A stretch of 64,000 nucleotides of DNA from Klebsiella pneumoniae (GCA_943330855.2 CALQJI020000005.1:54429-118428); one strand, 5' to 3'. Numbered from the stretch's first letter, positions 8,696 through 17,587 are shown. The notes: generated by a model from the sequence alone, not told the origin. Numbers and translations: made by a program.

Positions 8696-11044
8696 TCAGG
8701 CGTGCGCTTTTTCCGGCTTGGCCTCAGCGGATGGAAGCTCCGGCGTGCCGGGCGGGAGAAATTTTCTCCACGGCACTTCCCAAATGCGAACGGGCATTGA
8801 GAAGCCCTTCGGCGTCACTGATTCCAGCTCGACGCACAAGGCTCCAAGCTCCATGTCAAACTTCTCCAACTCGCGGAAAGTGGCCTCACCGATGACGATG
8901 CGGCTGTGGCCAGAGACGCTCTCGAGGCGGCTGGCGAGGTTCACCTCGCGACCGAAGACGGTATAATTCATGAGGTGCGCCTCGGACCCCATCATACCGA
9001 CGATAGCAGTGCCGCTGTTGATGCCGGTGCCGAGGGCGAGGAGCGGCAGCGGGTTCAGCAACTCCTTTCCCGCAGCTACTCGCTGGAGATTTTCCGCCTC
9101 GATCTGTCGGTTATCAGCTGCCCGCCCGACGTTGATGAGGTGCATGGCGATCTGTGCGTCCATCGCAGCGCGCACGCAGGAGAGGGCGTGCTGTGGCTCG
9201 GGATTGGGCGCGCCCCAAAAGGCCATCACGCAATCGCCGATGTATTTATCCAAGGTGCCATCGTGTTTCTTAACCTGATCGGCAATGGCGGCCAGGTAAA
9301 GATTCACGGTGCGGAGAGTGTCCTCGGCGTTCTGGTCGAAGTGGGCCTCCGCCGCCGCGCCGGTGAGGTGATGGTCCCGCACGTAGTTCTCGGCGCGGGT
9401 CTGATTCGTATCGGTGAGCTTGGTGAAGCCGCGCACGTCGGCGAAGAAGACGGTGATTTGCTCGCGCGTGCCCTCCAGCTTGATGACATCGCGTCCGAGG
9501 AGCTGGCTGACGACGTTGGGGGAAACCAGCTTGGCGAAAACTCCTGTGACACGGCGCTTCTCCCGCTGCTCGAAGACGATGTTGTAGGTGAGCAAGGCGA
9601 CGTGGTTGATCAGCATTGCCCCGACCACGGGCAGGATGATGGGAATCCAGTAGCGATATTCGACAAACAAATGGCGGGCGAGGAACACGTAGGCGACGAC
9701 GACTCCGACCACCACAAGCGTCGGCCCGGGCGCGCGGAGCTTCCAGGTCAGCCCGGCCGCGAGCAGGCCCATCACGACCACGGCCACCAGCTCCAGCCAC
9801 AGCGGGCTGCGCGTGATGAAGCGGTCCATGATGATGGTGTTGGCGACGTTCCAATGCTTACCGACGAGGTAGGCATCACTCTGGATGGGGGTGGCACCCT
9901 TGTCCGTAAGGTCATTGCCGGTGGCTGTGGAGCCGACGATGAGGATCTTGTCCTTCCACCGCTGCTCATCCGCCTTGGGGTCCCCAAGCCGCCGCAGCCG
10001 TTCGTTGGCCAGCACGCCCGTGAAGTTCTCCCGAGTCAACCGTGTGTCATCGTGGGCGATACTCCAATCCACAAAAAAGAAGCCCTCCTTGTCCACCGGG
10101 ATCGTTCGATTCACGCCATTGGTGCCGGGGAGATGGATCAACCCGTTGGTAACGTCTGCCCTCGCCCGTTCGAGATCCAAGCCCAACTGTGCGGCGGCCA
10201 TCACAATGCCCATGTGCCAGACCGTCACTTCGCGGAACGCCTTGCCGAACATTGCCCCGGGGGGCGAACCCCGCTCGTTAGGCAACTGCGATCTGAAAAC
10301 TCCCACATCGTAGGTGTTGTCGTCCTTCAGCGGGATTTCCAGACGCTCGCCCTTCCCGCGCACCAGCGTGATGCCCTGCCCCGGCCGGATAACGGTCTTG
10401 CTCAGGTCGTAATCGTGCTTTTCGGCCAGCCGTTCCATGGTCGAATGCAGTGTGCGGAAGGTCCGAAACGCATGGGCGCGGCGCAACACACCGTCGGTAT
10501 CCTTATCCGTTGAGATGTCCCCCAAACGCTGCACGCTGTCCCGGAAAATGCGGTTGGGCAGTAAATCCTTGCTGGTGGCAATCACCGCGTTGCTCGCCGC
10601 GCGCAGTTGGTCGGCAAAGAATTCGTCGGAGGCAACCAGTTCGGCGTTCGTGCCCACCCGCACCGGGGCATGATCCATCCGTAGGCCGCTGAACAACACG
10701 TCGAAGGCGATCAGGCGCGCGCCCTGGGCTTTCAACTCGGTGACCAGTCGGCCATAAACTTGGCGCGGCCAGTAAAGCCCGAACTGATAATCCAACGCAC
10801 CGCCCATCCCGTCTTCGAGTCTGCGGATGTCGTCGTCCTCGATGAAAACGAAACCCAGATTCGTCGCGCATGGCGGCTTCGCATTCAGCGCCGCTTGCTG
10901 CCGCCAGTCGTAGGTAATCGCCTCGAACCTCTCAATGCTGCCACCGTGCGTGGTCCAGTGCCGAAGGGATTGCAGGAAGCTGACGAACGCGATGACGCCG
11001 ATGGCAATGGCGTAGGGGATCAGCTTGGCCTTCGAGGCAATCAC
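8696..11044 (-). CDS. CHASE2-domain class III adenylate cyclase
   Basis: Membrane receptor that converts ATP to cyclic AMP. About 782 residues: an N-terminal membrane helix (LIPYAIAIGVIAFVSFL), an extracytoplasmic CHASE2 sensor (about 35-385), three close transmembrane helices (about 395-475) and a cytoplasmic class III cyclase domain (about 510-750). The metal-binding aspartates are in VFFADVRGFT and in DKYIGDCVMAFWG. The Lys of DKYIGD fits ATP rather than GTP use. NYTVFGREVNLASRLE holds the transition-state Asn and Arg. The GTG at 11044 is the likely start; a TTG at 11083 falls inside a terminator hairpin. The gene lies 69 bp downstream of a FecR-domain gene on the same strand, a pairing common in this phylum and in cyanobacteria. 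What CHASE2 senses is unknown. Confidence 0.9.
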   Translation of the reverse strand: MIASKAKLIPYAIAIGVIAFVSFLQSLRHWTTHGGSIERFEAITYDWRQQAALNAKPPCATNLGFVFIEDDDIRRLEDGMGGALDYQFGLYWPRQVYGRLVTELKAQGARLIAFDVLFSGLRMDHAPVRVGTNAELVASDEFFADQLRAASNAVIATSKDLLPNRIFRDSVQRLGDISTDKDTDGVLRRAHAFRTFRTLHSTMERLAEKHDYDLSKTVIRPGQGITLVRGKGERLEIPLKDDNTYDVGVFRSQLPNERGSPPGAMFGKAFREVTVWHMGIVMAAAQLGLDLERARADVTNGLIHLPGTNGVNRTIPVDKEGFFFVDWSIAHDDTRLTRENFTGVLANERLRRLGDPKADEQRWKDKILIVGSTATGNDLTDKGATPIQSDAYLVGKHWNVANTIIMDRFITRSPLWLELVAVVVMGLLAAGLTWKLRAPGPTLVVVGVVVAYVFLARHLFVEYRYWIPIILPVVGAMLINHVALLTYNIVFEQREKRRVTGVFAKLVSPNVVSQLLGRDVIKLEGTREQITVFFADVRGFTKLTDTNQTRAENYVRDHHLTGAAAEAHFDQNAEDTLRTVNLYLAAIADQVKKHDGTLDKYIGDCVMAFWGAPNPEPQHALSCVRAAMDAQIAMHLINVGRAADNRQIEAENLQRVAAGKELLNPLPLLALGTGINSGTAIVGMMGSEAHLMNYTVFGREVNLASRLESVSGHSRIVIGEATFRELEKFDMELGALCVELESVTPKGFSMPVRIWEVPWRKFLPPGTPELPSAEAKPEKAHA

Positions 11045-11062
11045 GGGTGAGCTCAGTAAAAC

Positions 11063-11099
11063 AAAAAAACCAGAGCAACACAAGGTCGCTCTGGGTTTT
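11063..11099 (-). terminator. Rho-independent terminator between fecR-like gene and cyclase
   Basis: On the minus strand: AAAACCCAGAGC, an 11-nt loop, then GCTCTGG followed by seven T. The stem CCAGAGC/GCTCTGG is perfect, and the flanking A and T runs can extend it. It sits directly after the FecR stop and before the cyclase start, so it should end or attenuate read-through into the cyclase. Confidence 0.85.
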
Positions 11100-11113
11100 G
11101 GAAATCGAACCGG

Positions 11114-12343
11114 TTACTTGGCTGTGTCAGGCGAGACAAAGATCACCGTCTCGCCGATTTTGGTGTCCACTTTGGCCTTCGCATCCTGCTTCGAGCCGGA
11201 GCCTGGGCCAGCCGGGCCAGCCGGAGCGGCGGGGCGAGTAGCCTCAACGAGCGTTTCGATCATGCTGCCTTGGCTGCCGCCTTGATTGCGGTTCTGAATG
11301 GCTTGATTGATGGCACCCGTGGTCACGTTGTTTGCGGCGGCGTTTGCGACTGCCTGATTGCTGGTGGATTGGTTCGCCGCCGACTGCGCAGACTGCTTGG
11401 CCTGAAGGGCTGTGCCACCATTGGACACGGTGGCCGCCGCAGCCGCGCTGGCCGCTGCTGTGGTCTGCACCGCCTCGCTTTTCTGAGCTAGGTTGGCGGC
11501 CGCAGCTTGGGCGGCCGCACGCACTAGCGGAGGAGCTTCCGCAGCGGCTTGCTGAACGGCTTGAACGAGTTCCGCCATGATTCCTTTGGCCGCGACGGCA
11601 GCAGCTTTTGCCACATCGCCACCGGCTTTGCCCGCTTCAAGCGCCGCCTCAGCAGCGAGCGCGGCGGTGAACTGTTGAACGACTTGGTTGACCATGGCCG
11701 CCATGGTGTTTGCCGTCATCGTGGTCGCCGTGCGGGCCAGACCGCTCGTCTCCACCGAGGTCGCCTTGACTGACGTGGGCGAACCCACCGTGAAGACCTG
11801 ACCGCCGATTACCAGTTGCACTCCGCCACCCGCCGTGGGCCGGAACTCGACCCGGCCAATCAAGCAGGTGATCTTGGTTGCCCCAGCGCTCACTACCGTG
11901 CCGCGGATGCCTGCGACGCCCGCTGGCGTCTTGATTTCATACTTCGATGCCTTGGAAAGCTTGTTAACGACGTTCGCGACGGTCGCGCCCTTTTTGACCT
12001 CTACTTCGGTGTTCACCACGGTCTCACCGACGCCCTTGGTGTAATCCAGCTTGTTCAGGGCCAGAGTGCTGTCGGCCTCGACGCGTAGTGAGTCGCCGTT
12101 CACGCCGAGAAACAGGTCCACATACGACCCGGCACCGGTGGTGATGGAGGCGCCTTGGAAAAGGATGTCGCCTTCCTTGATTGGCCCGCCGCCCTTGGCG
12201 TCGGTGTAACTCGCCGTGCCGACGACCTTCTTGACCTGCGCGGCACCAGGCGTAGCAGCCTGCGCAGCAGCGGTGAAAAGCCATGCGGCAGCGAGCATGA
12301 GGCTTCCGAAAGAGAGGATGGAGTTGCGTCCGAAGTTTTTCAT
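11114..12343 (-). CDS. secreted FecR-domain protein with Ala-rich C-terminus
   Basis: About 409 residues. The start is ATG 12343, chosen because it gives a clear signal peptide (MKNFGRNSILSFGSLMLAAA, cleavage after AQA). The FecR domain follows (about 35-165: VVGTASYTD, IKEGDILFQGASITTGAGSY, TPAGVAGIRGTVVSAG). FecR domains are normally periplasmic, passing a signal or binding at the envelope. The remaining C-terminal part is a long Ala/Gln/Asn-rich, probably helical stretch of low complexity, with a Pro/Gly tail. No anti-sigma transmembrane part is present, so it is not a classical FecR regulator. Together with the CHASE2 cyclase just downstream it may form an envelope-sensing pair; a terminator lies between the two, so their levels may differ. 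The precise role is not known. Confidence 0.8.
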   Translation of the reverse strand: MKNFGRNSILSFGSLMLAAAWLFTAAAQAATPGAAQVKKVVGTASYTDAKGGGPIKEGDILFQGASITTGAGSYVDLFLGVNGDSLRVEADSTLALNKLDYTKGVGETVVNTEVEVKKGATVANVVNKLSKASKYEIKTPAGVAGIRGTVVSAGATKITCLIGRVEFRPTAGGGVQLVIGGQVFTVGSPTSVKATSVETSGLARTATTMTANTMAAMVNQVVQQFTAALAAEAALEAGKAGGDVAKAAAVAAKGIMAELVQAVQQAAAEAPPLVRAAAQAAAANLAQKSEAVQTTAAASAAAAATVSNGGTALQAKQSAQSAANQSTSNQAVANAAANNVTTGAINQAIQNRNQGGSQGSMIETLVEATRPAAPAGPAGPGSGSKQDAKAKVDTKIGETVIFVSPDTAK

Positions 12344-12522
12344 AAGGGCAGTGGCAGTTACTAAATTTACTCGGTTCCCACGTTCTCGAAAGCGTATCGG
12401 CCACCCTCTCGAAGTCAATCCAAGATTTCCTGTAGATGCTGCAAAAAGCCGCATTTACAATTGTTTTACAAACCGAGGTTTGACCCTCCTGTGCAAATCT
12501 GATTTGCTTTGCGCCCGTTGGA
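12344..12522. promoter_or_regulatory. divergent intergenic region (FecR gene / lipid operon)
   Basis: This 179-bp gap separates the leftward FecR gene from the rightward desaturase and must hold promoters for both. It is visibly more AT-rich than the genes (for example TTTACAATTGTTTTACAAAC, about 12454-12473). No confident -35/-10 pair or operator is assigned. Confidence 0.4.
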
Positions 12523-13476
12523 ATGATCTCGCTTCGCACCTCCCTCACCGCCGTCGTTCAGTGGTTCGACTCCGACTACGGCAGTGACGACCTTGCCACC
12601 GCCCGCGCCAAGCCGGACAAAGTGGACTTCGGGCGCTGCTGCGCGTTTATCTTTCTTCACGCCATCTGCCTTGGCGTCCTGTGGGTCGGCTGGAGTTGGA
12701 CCGCCGCCGCTGTCGCTGTTGCGCTCTACTTCGTGCGGATGTTCGCCATCACTGGGTTTTACCACCGCTACTTCTCGCATCGGAGCTTCCAGACATCGCG
12801 GTTCATGCAGTTCCTGTTTGGCGCGCTCGGCTCCTCGGCCATCCAACGCGGCCCGCTCTGGTGGGCGGCGCACCACCGGCACCACCACCAGCACTCGGAC
12901 GAGGAGGCGGACACGCACTCGCCACGGCAACACGGCTTCTGGTGGGCGCACATGGGCTGGATCACCAACGCCCGCAACTTCCCCACCGACTACAGCCGCA
13001 TCAAGGACTTCGCCAAGTATCCCGAACTCGTCTTCCTCAACCGCTTCGACGCCCTCGTCCCCCTGCTGCTCGGCGCGACGCTCTACGGCACGGGCGCTTG
13101 GCTGGAGCGCGCGCATCCCGCCCTCGGCACCTCCGGCGGGCAACTCCTCATCTGGGGCTTCATCAGCACCGTCGTCCTCTTCCACTGCACCTGCTTCATC
13201 AACTCGCTCGCGCACGTCTTTGGCCGCCAGCGCTTCGCCACCGGCGACACCAGCCGCAACAGCCTCCTCCTGGCGCTGCTCACCCTTGGCGAGGGTTGGC
13301 ACAACAACCACCACCACTACATGCACTCCACGCGCCAGGGCTTCTACTGGTGGGAAATTGACCTCACCTACTGCGGATTGAAGGCGCTCTCGTGGACGGG
13401 GTTGATTTGGAATTTAAGGCCGGTGCCGGTCGAGGTGCTGGCGGAGGGTCGAGAAAAAATCGCTTCGCAAGCGTAA
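12523..13476 (+). CDS. acyl-CoA delta-9-type fatty acid desaturase
   Basis: Membrane di-iron desaturase of 317 residues that introduces a cis double bond into a saturated acyl chain, using electrons from a redox partner. The three histidine boxes are HRYFSH (about 82), HRHHHQH (about 125) and EGWHNNHHH (about 257). Four hydrophobic membrane spans surround them (AFIFLHAICLGVLWVG, FLFGALGSSA, LVPLLLGATLYG, LLIWGFISTVVLFH). The ATG at 12523 is the first good start. The stop overlaps the next start (TAATG at 13474-13478), so it is translationally coupled to the FAD oxidoreductase. As first gene of the operon it would supply the unsaturated chains on which the downstream methyltransferases act; this link is inferred from gene order. 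Confidence 0.92.
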   Translation: MISLRTSLTAVVQWFDSDYGSDDLATARAKPDKVDFGRCCAFIFLHAICLGVLWVGWSWTAAAVAVALYFVRMFAITGFYHRYFSHRSFQTSRFMQFLFGALGSSAIQRGPLWWAAHHRHHHQHSDEEADTHSPRQHGFWWAHMGWITNARNFPTDYSRIKDFAKYPELVFLNRFDALVPLLLGATLYGTGAWLERAHPALGTSGGQLLIWGFISTVVLFHCTCFINSLAHVFGRQRFATGDTSRNSLLLALLTLGEGWHNNHHHYMHSTRQGFYWWEIDLTYCGLKALSWTGLIWNLRPVPVEVLAEGREKIASQA

Positions 13477-14840
13477 TGTCCACGGAACGCCTCGCCATCA
13501 TCGGCACCGGCATCGCCGGCCTGGGTTGCGCGCACTTCCTCCAGTCGCGCTTCAACCTCACGCTCTTCGAGCAGGCCGATTACCCCGGCGGCCACACGAA
13601 TACCATCACCGTCCCCGCAGCCGCAGGCTTTAGCCTGCGCAGCAGCGACGACGCACTGACACGCAACCTGAAGGTTGCGACTACGGAATCCAGCACTGGC
13701 CCTTCCGACCACGTCGCCTTCGACACCGGGTTCATGGTCTATAACGAGGTCACCTACCCGCACCTCACCCGCCTCTTCCGCGAGCTGGGCGTGCGCGTGA
13801 AGCCGACGCAGATGTCCTTCAGCGTCCAGCACCGGCCCAGCGGCATCGAGTTCAGCGGCAGCAGCCTGAACCACCTTTTCGCCCAGCGCCGCAACCTCCT
13901 CCGCCCGCGCTTCTGGCGCATGCTCGCGCAAGTCAACCGCTTCAACACCGAGGCCGTCGCCGCGCTCACCGACCCCGCGTTCGCCGCGATGACCGTGGCC
14001 GACTACGTCCGCGCGCGCGGCTACGGCGACGACTTCCTCCGCCTCTACCTCGTGCCCATGAGCGGCGCGGTCTGGAGCACGCCGCCGGAGCTGATGCTGG
14101 AGTTCCCCGCCGTCACGCTGCTGCGCTTCTTCCACAACCACGGCTTCCTCGGCCTCCACACGCAGCACCCGTGGCTCACCGTGGACGGCGGCGCGAAGCA
14201 CTACGTGGACAAACTCCTCGCTCCGCTCCGCGCGCAAAACCGCGTCCGCCTCAACGCCAAGGTCACCGCCATCCGTCGCGCCGCCGACGCCGTAGCCGTC
14301 ACCACCGGCGACGGCCGCACTGAGCACTTCGACCGCGTCATCCTCGCCGCGCACGCCGACCAATCCCTCGCCCTCCTCACCGATGCCGACGCCACCGAGC
14401 GCCGCCTGCTCGGCGCGTTCCGCTACCAGCCGAACCTCGCCACCGTCCACACCGACGACGCCGTGATGCCCCGCACGCGCCTCGCGTGGGCTTCGTGGAA
14501 TTATCGCGTCGAGCGCGACGCCACCGGCCGCGAAGTCCCCTCCACCATCTACTGGATGAACTCGCTGCAAGGCGTCTCCGACCGCGTGAACTACTTCGTC
14601 TCCATCAACGGCGCGGAGCAAATCGCGCCCGACAAAATCCTGCGCCGCATCGAGTATCACCACCCCCTCTTCAACCTCGCCGCCACGCAGGCGCAGACCG
14701 AACTCCCGTCGCTCAACACGCGCCCCGCCAACCGCGTCTTCTTCGCCGGCAGCTATTTCAAGAATGGCTTCCACGAAGACGCGTTCGCCTCCGCGCTGGA
14801 TTGCAGCCGGGCGGTGAGTGGTGAGAGGATTTGGGAGTGA
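13476..14840 (+). CDS. FAD-dependent amine oxidase-like oxidoreductase of the CFA cluster
   Basis: Flavoprotein of 454 residues in the NAD(P)-binding amine oxidase family that is typically encoded beside CFA synthase and DUF1365, and fused to CFA synthase in plants. The Rossmann motif is IIGTGIAGLGCAHFL at the N-terminus, followed by ADYPGGHTNT. The family motif GFMVYNEVTYPHLTRLF starts about residue 84, and the C-terminal FAD-contact segment is VFFAGSYFKNGFHEDAF. A 24-codon palindromic element (13615-13686, peptide AGFSLR...RNLKVA) sits in the loop between PGGHTNT and DTGFMVYNE, where relatives have only a short linker. The frame is intact, so the protein is probably functional. The start overlaps the desaturase stop and the stop overlaps the next start (GTGA). 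It probably oxidises or desaturates a lipid-bound methylated acyl chain (inference). Confidence 0.88.
   Translation: MSTERLAIIGTGIAGLGCAHFLQSRFNLTLFEQADYPGGHTNTITVPAAAGFSLRSSDDALTRNLKVATTESSTGPSDHVAFDTGFMVYNEVTYPHLTRLFRELGVRVKPTQMSFSVQHRPSGIEFSGSSLNHLFAQRRNLLRPRFWRMLAQVNRFNTEAVAALTDPAFAAMTVADYVRARGYGDDFLRLYLVPMSGAVWSTPPELMLEFPAVTLLRFFHNHGFLGLHTQHPWLTVDGGAKHYVDKLLAPLRAQNRVRLNAKVTAIRRAADAVAVTTGDGRTEHFDRVILAAHADQSLALLTDADATERRLLGAFRYQPNLATVHTDDAVMPRTRLAWASWNYRVERDATGREVPSTIYWMNSLQGVSDRVNYFVSINGAEQIAPDKILRRIEYHHPLFNLAATQAQTELPSLNTRPANRVFFAGSYFKNGFHEDAFASALDCSRAVSGERIWE
13615..13686 (+). repeat. 72-bp palindromic element inserted in frame in the FAD oxidoreductase gene
   Basis: Exactly 24 codons. 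It starts CCGCAGCCGCAGGCTTTAGC and ends GCAACCTGAAGGTTGCGACT plus ACGG. The encoded peptide contains AGFSLRSSDDALTRNLKVAT. It matches 14853-14924 along its full length and is read in the same frame. Confidence 0.9.
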
Positions 14841-15757
14841 GCACGCACGACCCCGTAGTCGCAGGCTTCAGCCTGCGCGCCGGTGACGACGCACCGAAGC
14901 GCAACCTGAAGGTTGCGCCTACGGAACTCCGCTCCTGCCTCTACGACTGCTCCGTGATGCACCACCGCCTCACTCCCAAGGAGCACCGCTTCCGCTACGG
15001 CATCTTCCTCTTCTGCCTCGACCTCGACGAACTCGACACGCTCTCCACTCGCCTCCGCCTCTTCAGTCGCAACCGCCCTAACCTCTACCGTTTCAACGAC
15101 GCCGACCACCTCCCCCCCCAGACGCCAGACGCCATCCCCCACCCCCTCCCCGCGAAATCCTCCCTGCTATCCTGGATCGCATCCCAAGGCCTCCCGCTCC
15201 CACCCGACACCCGCGTCTTGCTCCTCACCCACTGCCGCGTCCTCGGCTACGTCTTCAACCCCGTCTCGTTCTACTTCTGCCTCGACGCCCAAGACCGTCC
15301 GCTATGCGCCGTCGCCGAGGTCGGAAACACGTTCGGCGAACAAAAGCCTTTCCTCCTCCGCCCCGAAGACCTCGCCTCCGACGGTTGTTTCCGCCGCATC
15401 GTGCCGAAACACTTCTACGTCTCGCCCTTCTCGGCACTCGACCTCGCTTTCGATTTCAAGCTCCGTGTTCCCGGCGAGCAGCTCGACATCCACATCGACG
15501 ATGTTGAAGGCGACCGCCCCGTGCTCCTCACCGCGCTCACCGGCCGACGCTTCCCCCTCACCGACGCGAACCTCGCGCGCCTCACGCTCAAGTATCCGCT
15601 CGTCACCCTGCGCGTCATCACGCTCATCCACTGGCACGCGCTGAAGCTGTGGTGGAAGAACGTCCCCTGGCACCGCAAGGCCGCCAATCCGCACCTCCAA
15701 CAAGGCGTCTTCAACCCGCACGAGCCGTTGCGGAACCGGGCCTCGCGCAAGGCATGA
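14837..15757 (+). CDS. DUF1365 family protein
   Basis: Protein of about 306 residues of unknown biochemistry, regularly found with the FAD oxidoreductase and CFA synthase. Conserved landmarks: CLYDCSVMHHRLTPKEHRFR near the start, YGIFLFCLDLDEL, YVFNPVSFYFC, EVGNTFGEQKPF, KHFYVSPF and a C-terminal ALKLWWKNVPWHRK. The GTG at 14837 overlaps the previous stop (GTGA). Between this start and the first conserved block (CLYDC) lies a 24-codon palindromic element (14853-14924), giving an N-terminal tail (AGFSLRAGDDAPKRNLKVAP) not expected in the family. The element therefore separates the ribosome binding region from the domain but keeps the frame open. It probably works with its neighbours in modifying membrane acyl chains; no catalytic residue can be named. 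Confidence 0.88.
   Translation: MSTHDPVVAGFSLRAGDDAPKRNLKVAPTELRSCLYDCSVMHHRLTPKEHRFRYGIFLFCLDLDELDTLSTRLRLFSRNRPNLYRFNDADHLPPQTPDAIPHPLPAKSSLLSWIASQGLPLPPDTRVLLLTHCRVLGYVFNPVSFYFCLDAQDRPLCAVAEVGNTFGEQKPFLLRPEDLASDGCFRRIVPKHFYVSPFSALDLAFDFKLRVPGEQLDIHIDDVEGDRPVLLTALTGRRFPLTDANLARLTLKYPLVTLRVITLIHWHALKLWWKNVPWHRKAANPHLQQGVFNPHEPLRNRASRKA
14853..14924 (+). repeat. 72-bp palindromic element inserted in frame at the 5' end of the DUF1365 gene
   Basis: It starts CCGTAGTCGCAGGCTTCAGC and ends with GAAGGTTGCGCCTACGG. It is the same length as the copy at 13615-13686 and in the same frame (peptide AGFSLR..DDA..RNLKVA). The outer ends are inverted repeats. Confidence 0.9.
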
Positions 15758-15857
15758 AGGCGACGGCTTTGATTACGCCGTCTCGCTCCGGCTGCCGCAC
15801 ATCAGATTTTCCCCACCTTGCGCCTTTGCGCCTTCCCGTTAGCATTACGCCGCCCAC

Positions 15858-17117
15858 ATGAGCAACATCACCCGTTCCGAAACCGACGCCCCGGTCCAGA
15901 TCCTGCGCGCGGGTTTCTACCAGCGCGCCATCGAGCAGTCGCTTGCGCGCATGACCTTGGGCTGCCTCCACGTCACCCTGCCCGGCGGCGCGACCCGCCG
16001 CTTCGGCCACGCGCCAGAGGTCACCGCCCACCTCCGCATCAACCGCCCGGAATTCTTCAAGCGCTGCGTGCTCTACGGCGACATCGGCTTCGGTGAGGCT
16101 TACGTGGACGGCGATTGGGACACGGACAATCTCCCCGCCGTGCTCGGCTGGTTCATCGAGAACGTCGAGCAAGCGCCCGGCATGTCTGGTTCGCACGCCC
16201 AACCCGCCGCGCTGAACCTCCTGCGACTCGGCAATCGCCTCAAGCACGCGTTCCGACGCAATTCCCGCGAGCGCAGCCGCCAAAACATCGCCGACCACTA
16301 CGACCTCGGGAACGACTTTTACAAACTCTGGCTCGACCCCACGATGACCTACTCGTGCGGCATCTTCACCTCGCCGGAGCAAACCCTCGAGTCCGCCCAA
16401 CTCGCCAAATACGAGGCCCTCTGCCGCACCCTCCGCCTCAAACCCACCGACACCGTCCTTGAAATCGGCTCCGGCTGGGGCGGCTTCGCCTGCTACGCCG
16501 TGAAGACCTACGGCTGCCAAGTCACCACCCTCACACTCTCGAAGGCCCAGCACGCCTACTGCCGCGAACGCTTCGTCCGCGAGGGCATCGGCGACAACGC
16601 GGAGGTCCGCATCCAAGACTACCGCGATGTCACGGGCCGCTTCGACAAAATCATTTCCATCGAGATGCTCGAAGCCGTCGGCGAGCGCTATGTGGACGGT
16701 TACTTCCGCCAGTGCCACCGCCTGCTCAAGCACCACGGCCTGCTCGCCCTGCAATACATCACCAGCCCCGACAGCCGTTACCGCCAGTTCGTCACCGGCG
16801 TGGACTGGATTCAAAAGCACATCTTCCCCGGTTCGCTCCTCATGTCCGTGGGCCGCGTCACCGAGGCCCTCCAGCGCGTGAGCGACCTGCATATGTTCGA
16901 ACTGCGCGACCTCGGCCTGCACTACGTCCGCACGCTGCGCGAGTGGCGCGCGCGCTTCAACGCCCACCACGAGGAGTTGCACAAGCTCAAGTTCGACGAC
17001 CGCTTCATCCGCAAGTGGAACTACTACCTCAGCTACTGCGAAGCCGCCTTCGCCCACCGCAACATCAGCGTCGTGCAAGCCATCTACACGCGCCCGAACA
17101 ACCGGACTTTGATGTGA
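15858..17117 (+). CDS. cfa: cyclopropane-fatty-acyl-phospholipid synthase family methyltransferase
   Basis: SAM-dependent enzyme of 419 residues acting on cis double bonds of membrane phospholipids. A lipid-binding N-terminal domain (about 20-140: RFGHAPEVTAHLRINRP, GDIGFGEAYVDGDWDT) precedes the methyltransferase core (from about 145). Visible motifs: NIADHYDLGNDFYKLWLD, MTYSCGIF, SAM loop VLEIGSGWGGFA, ISIEMLEAVGERY and VDWIQKHIFPG. These match CFA synthases, including the conserved Cys (YSCGIF) and the glutamate of IEMLEAVG. The start is ATG 15858. It lies 100 bp after DUF1365 in the same direction. Within this operon it could methylate rather than cyclopropanate (as for methylated or furan-type fatty acids); the sequence alone does not decide. 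Confidence 0.92.
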   Translation: MSNITRSETDAPVQILRAGFYQRAIEQSLARMTLGCLHVTLPGGATRRFGHAPEVTAHLRINRPEFFKRCVLYGDIGFGEAYVDGDWDTDNLPAVLGWFIENVEQAPGMSGSHAQPAALNLLRLGNRLKHAFRRNSRERSRQNIADHYDLGNDFYKLWLDPTMTYSCGIFTSPEQTLESAQLAKYEALCRTLRLKPTDTVLEIGSGWGGFACYAVKTYGCQVTTLTLSKAQHAYCRERFVREGIGDNAEVRIQDYRDVTGRFDKIISIEMLEAVGERYVDGYFRQCHRLLKHHGLLALQYITSPDSRYRQFVTGVDWIQKHIFPGSLLMSVGRVTEALQRVSDLHMFELRDLGLHYVRTLREWRARFNAHHEELHKLKFDDRFIRKWNYYLSYCEAAFAHRNISVVQAIYTRPNNRTLM

Positions 17118-17234
17118 GCCATGAATCTAGGAGAAGACCTTCATAAGGAAAGCATGAGGGCAGGAGAAAAATTTGCCGCTGCCTGCCCCAATCTCTTTCC
17201 TGCCCGCCTGCCCTCCTTATAAAAATCCTTGCCC

Positions 17235-17570
17235 ATGATTTCCTCGCTCCGTTTCGCCGCCGCCTTCGTCCTCATCGCCATGCTCGGCGTGACCACGTGG
17301 GCCAGCTCGGAAATTGCGTTGTGGAAAACGCCTCGTGAAGTCGCCACGCACCCGTGGTTCATCGCCACGCTGTTCGACACCTACTTCGCCTTCCTGACCT
17401 TCTACGTCTGGCTCGCCTACAAGGAGACCTCGAACCTCGCGCGCGTCCTCTGGCTCCTCGCCATCCTCCTGCTCGGCAACATCGCGATGGCGATTTACCT
17501 CCTGCGCGAACTCTTCCGCCTGCCGGCGAACGCGACGATGGAAGACCTGCTGCTGAGGAGGAAGGCGTGA
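17235..17570 (+). CDS. small membrane protein, DUF1475-like
   Basis: 111 residues with three predicted membrane helices: FAAAFVLIAMLGVTTWA, LFDTYFAFLTFYVWLAY and VLWLLAILLLGNIAMAIYLL. The segments PWFIATLFDTYFAF and WLAYKETS resemble the DUF1475 family of small membrane proteins that travel with CFA-type gene clusters. The ATG at 17235 is used; a TTG two codons earlier is possible. The function is unknown. Position between the CFA synthase and the DUF1295 gene suggests a role as a helper or electron/lipid partner in the membrane (inference). Confidence 0.75.
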   Translation: MISSLRFAAAFVLIAMLGVTTWASSEIALWKTPREVATHPWFIATLFDTYFAFLTFYVWLAYKETSNLARVLWLLAILLLGNIAMAIYLLRELFRLPANATMEDLLLRRKA

Positions 17571-17587
17571 GCGCAACCCCCTTCGAT

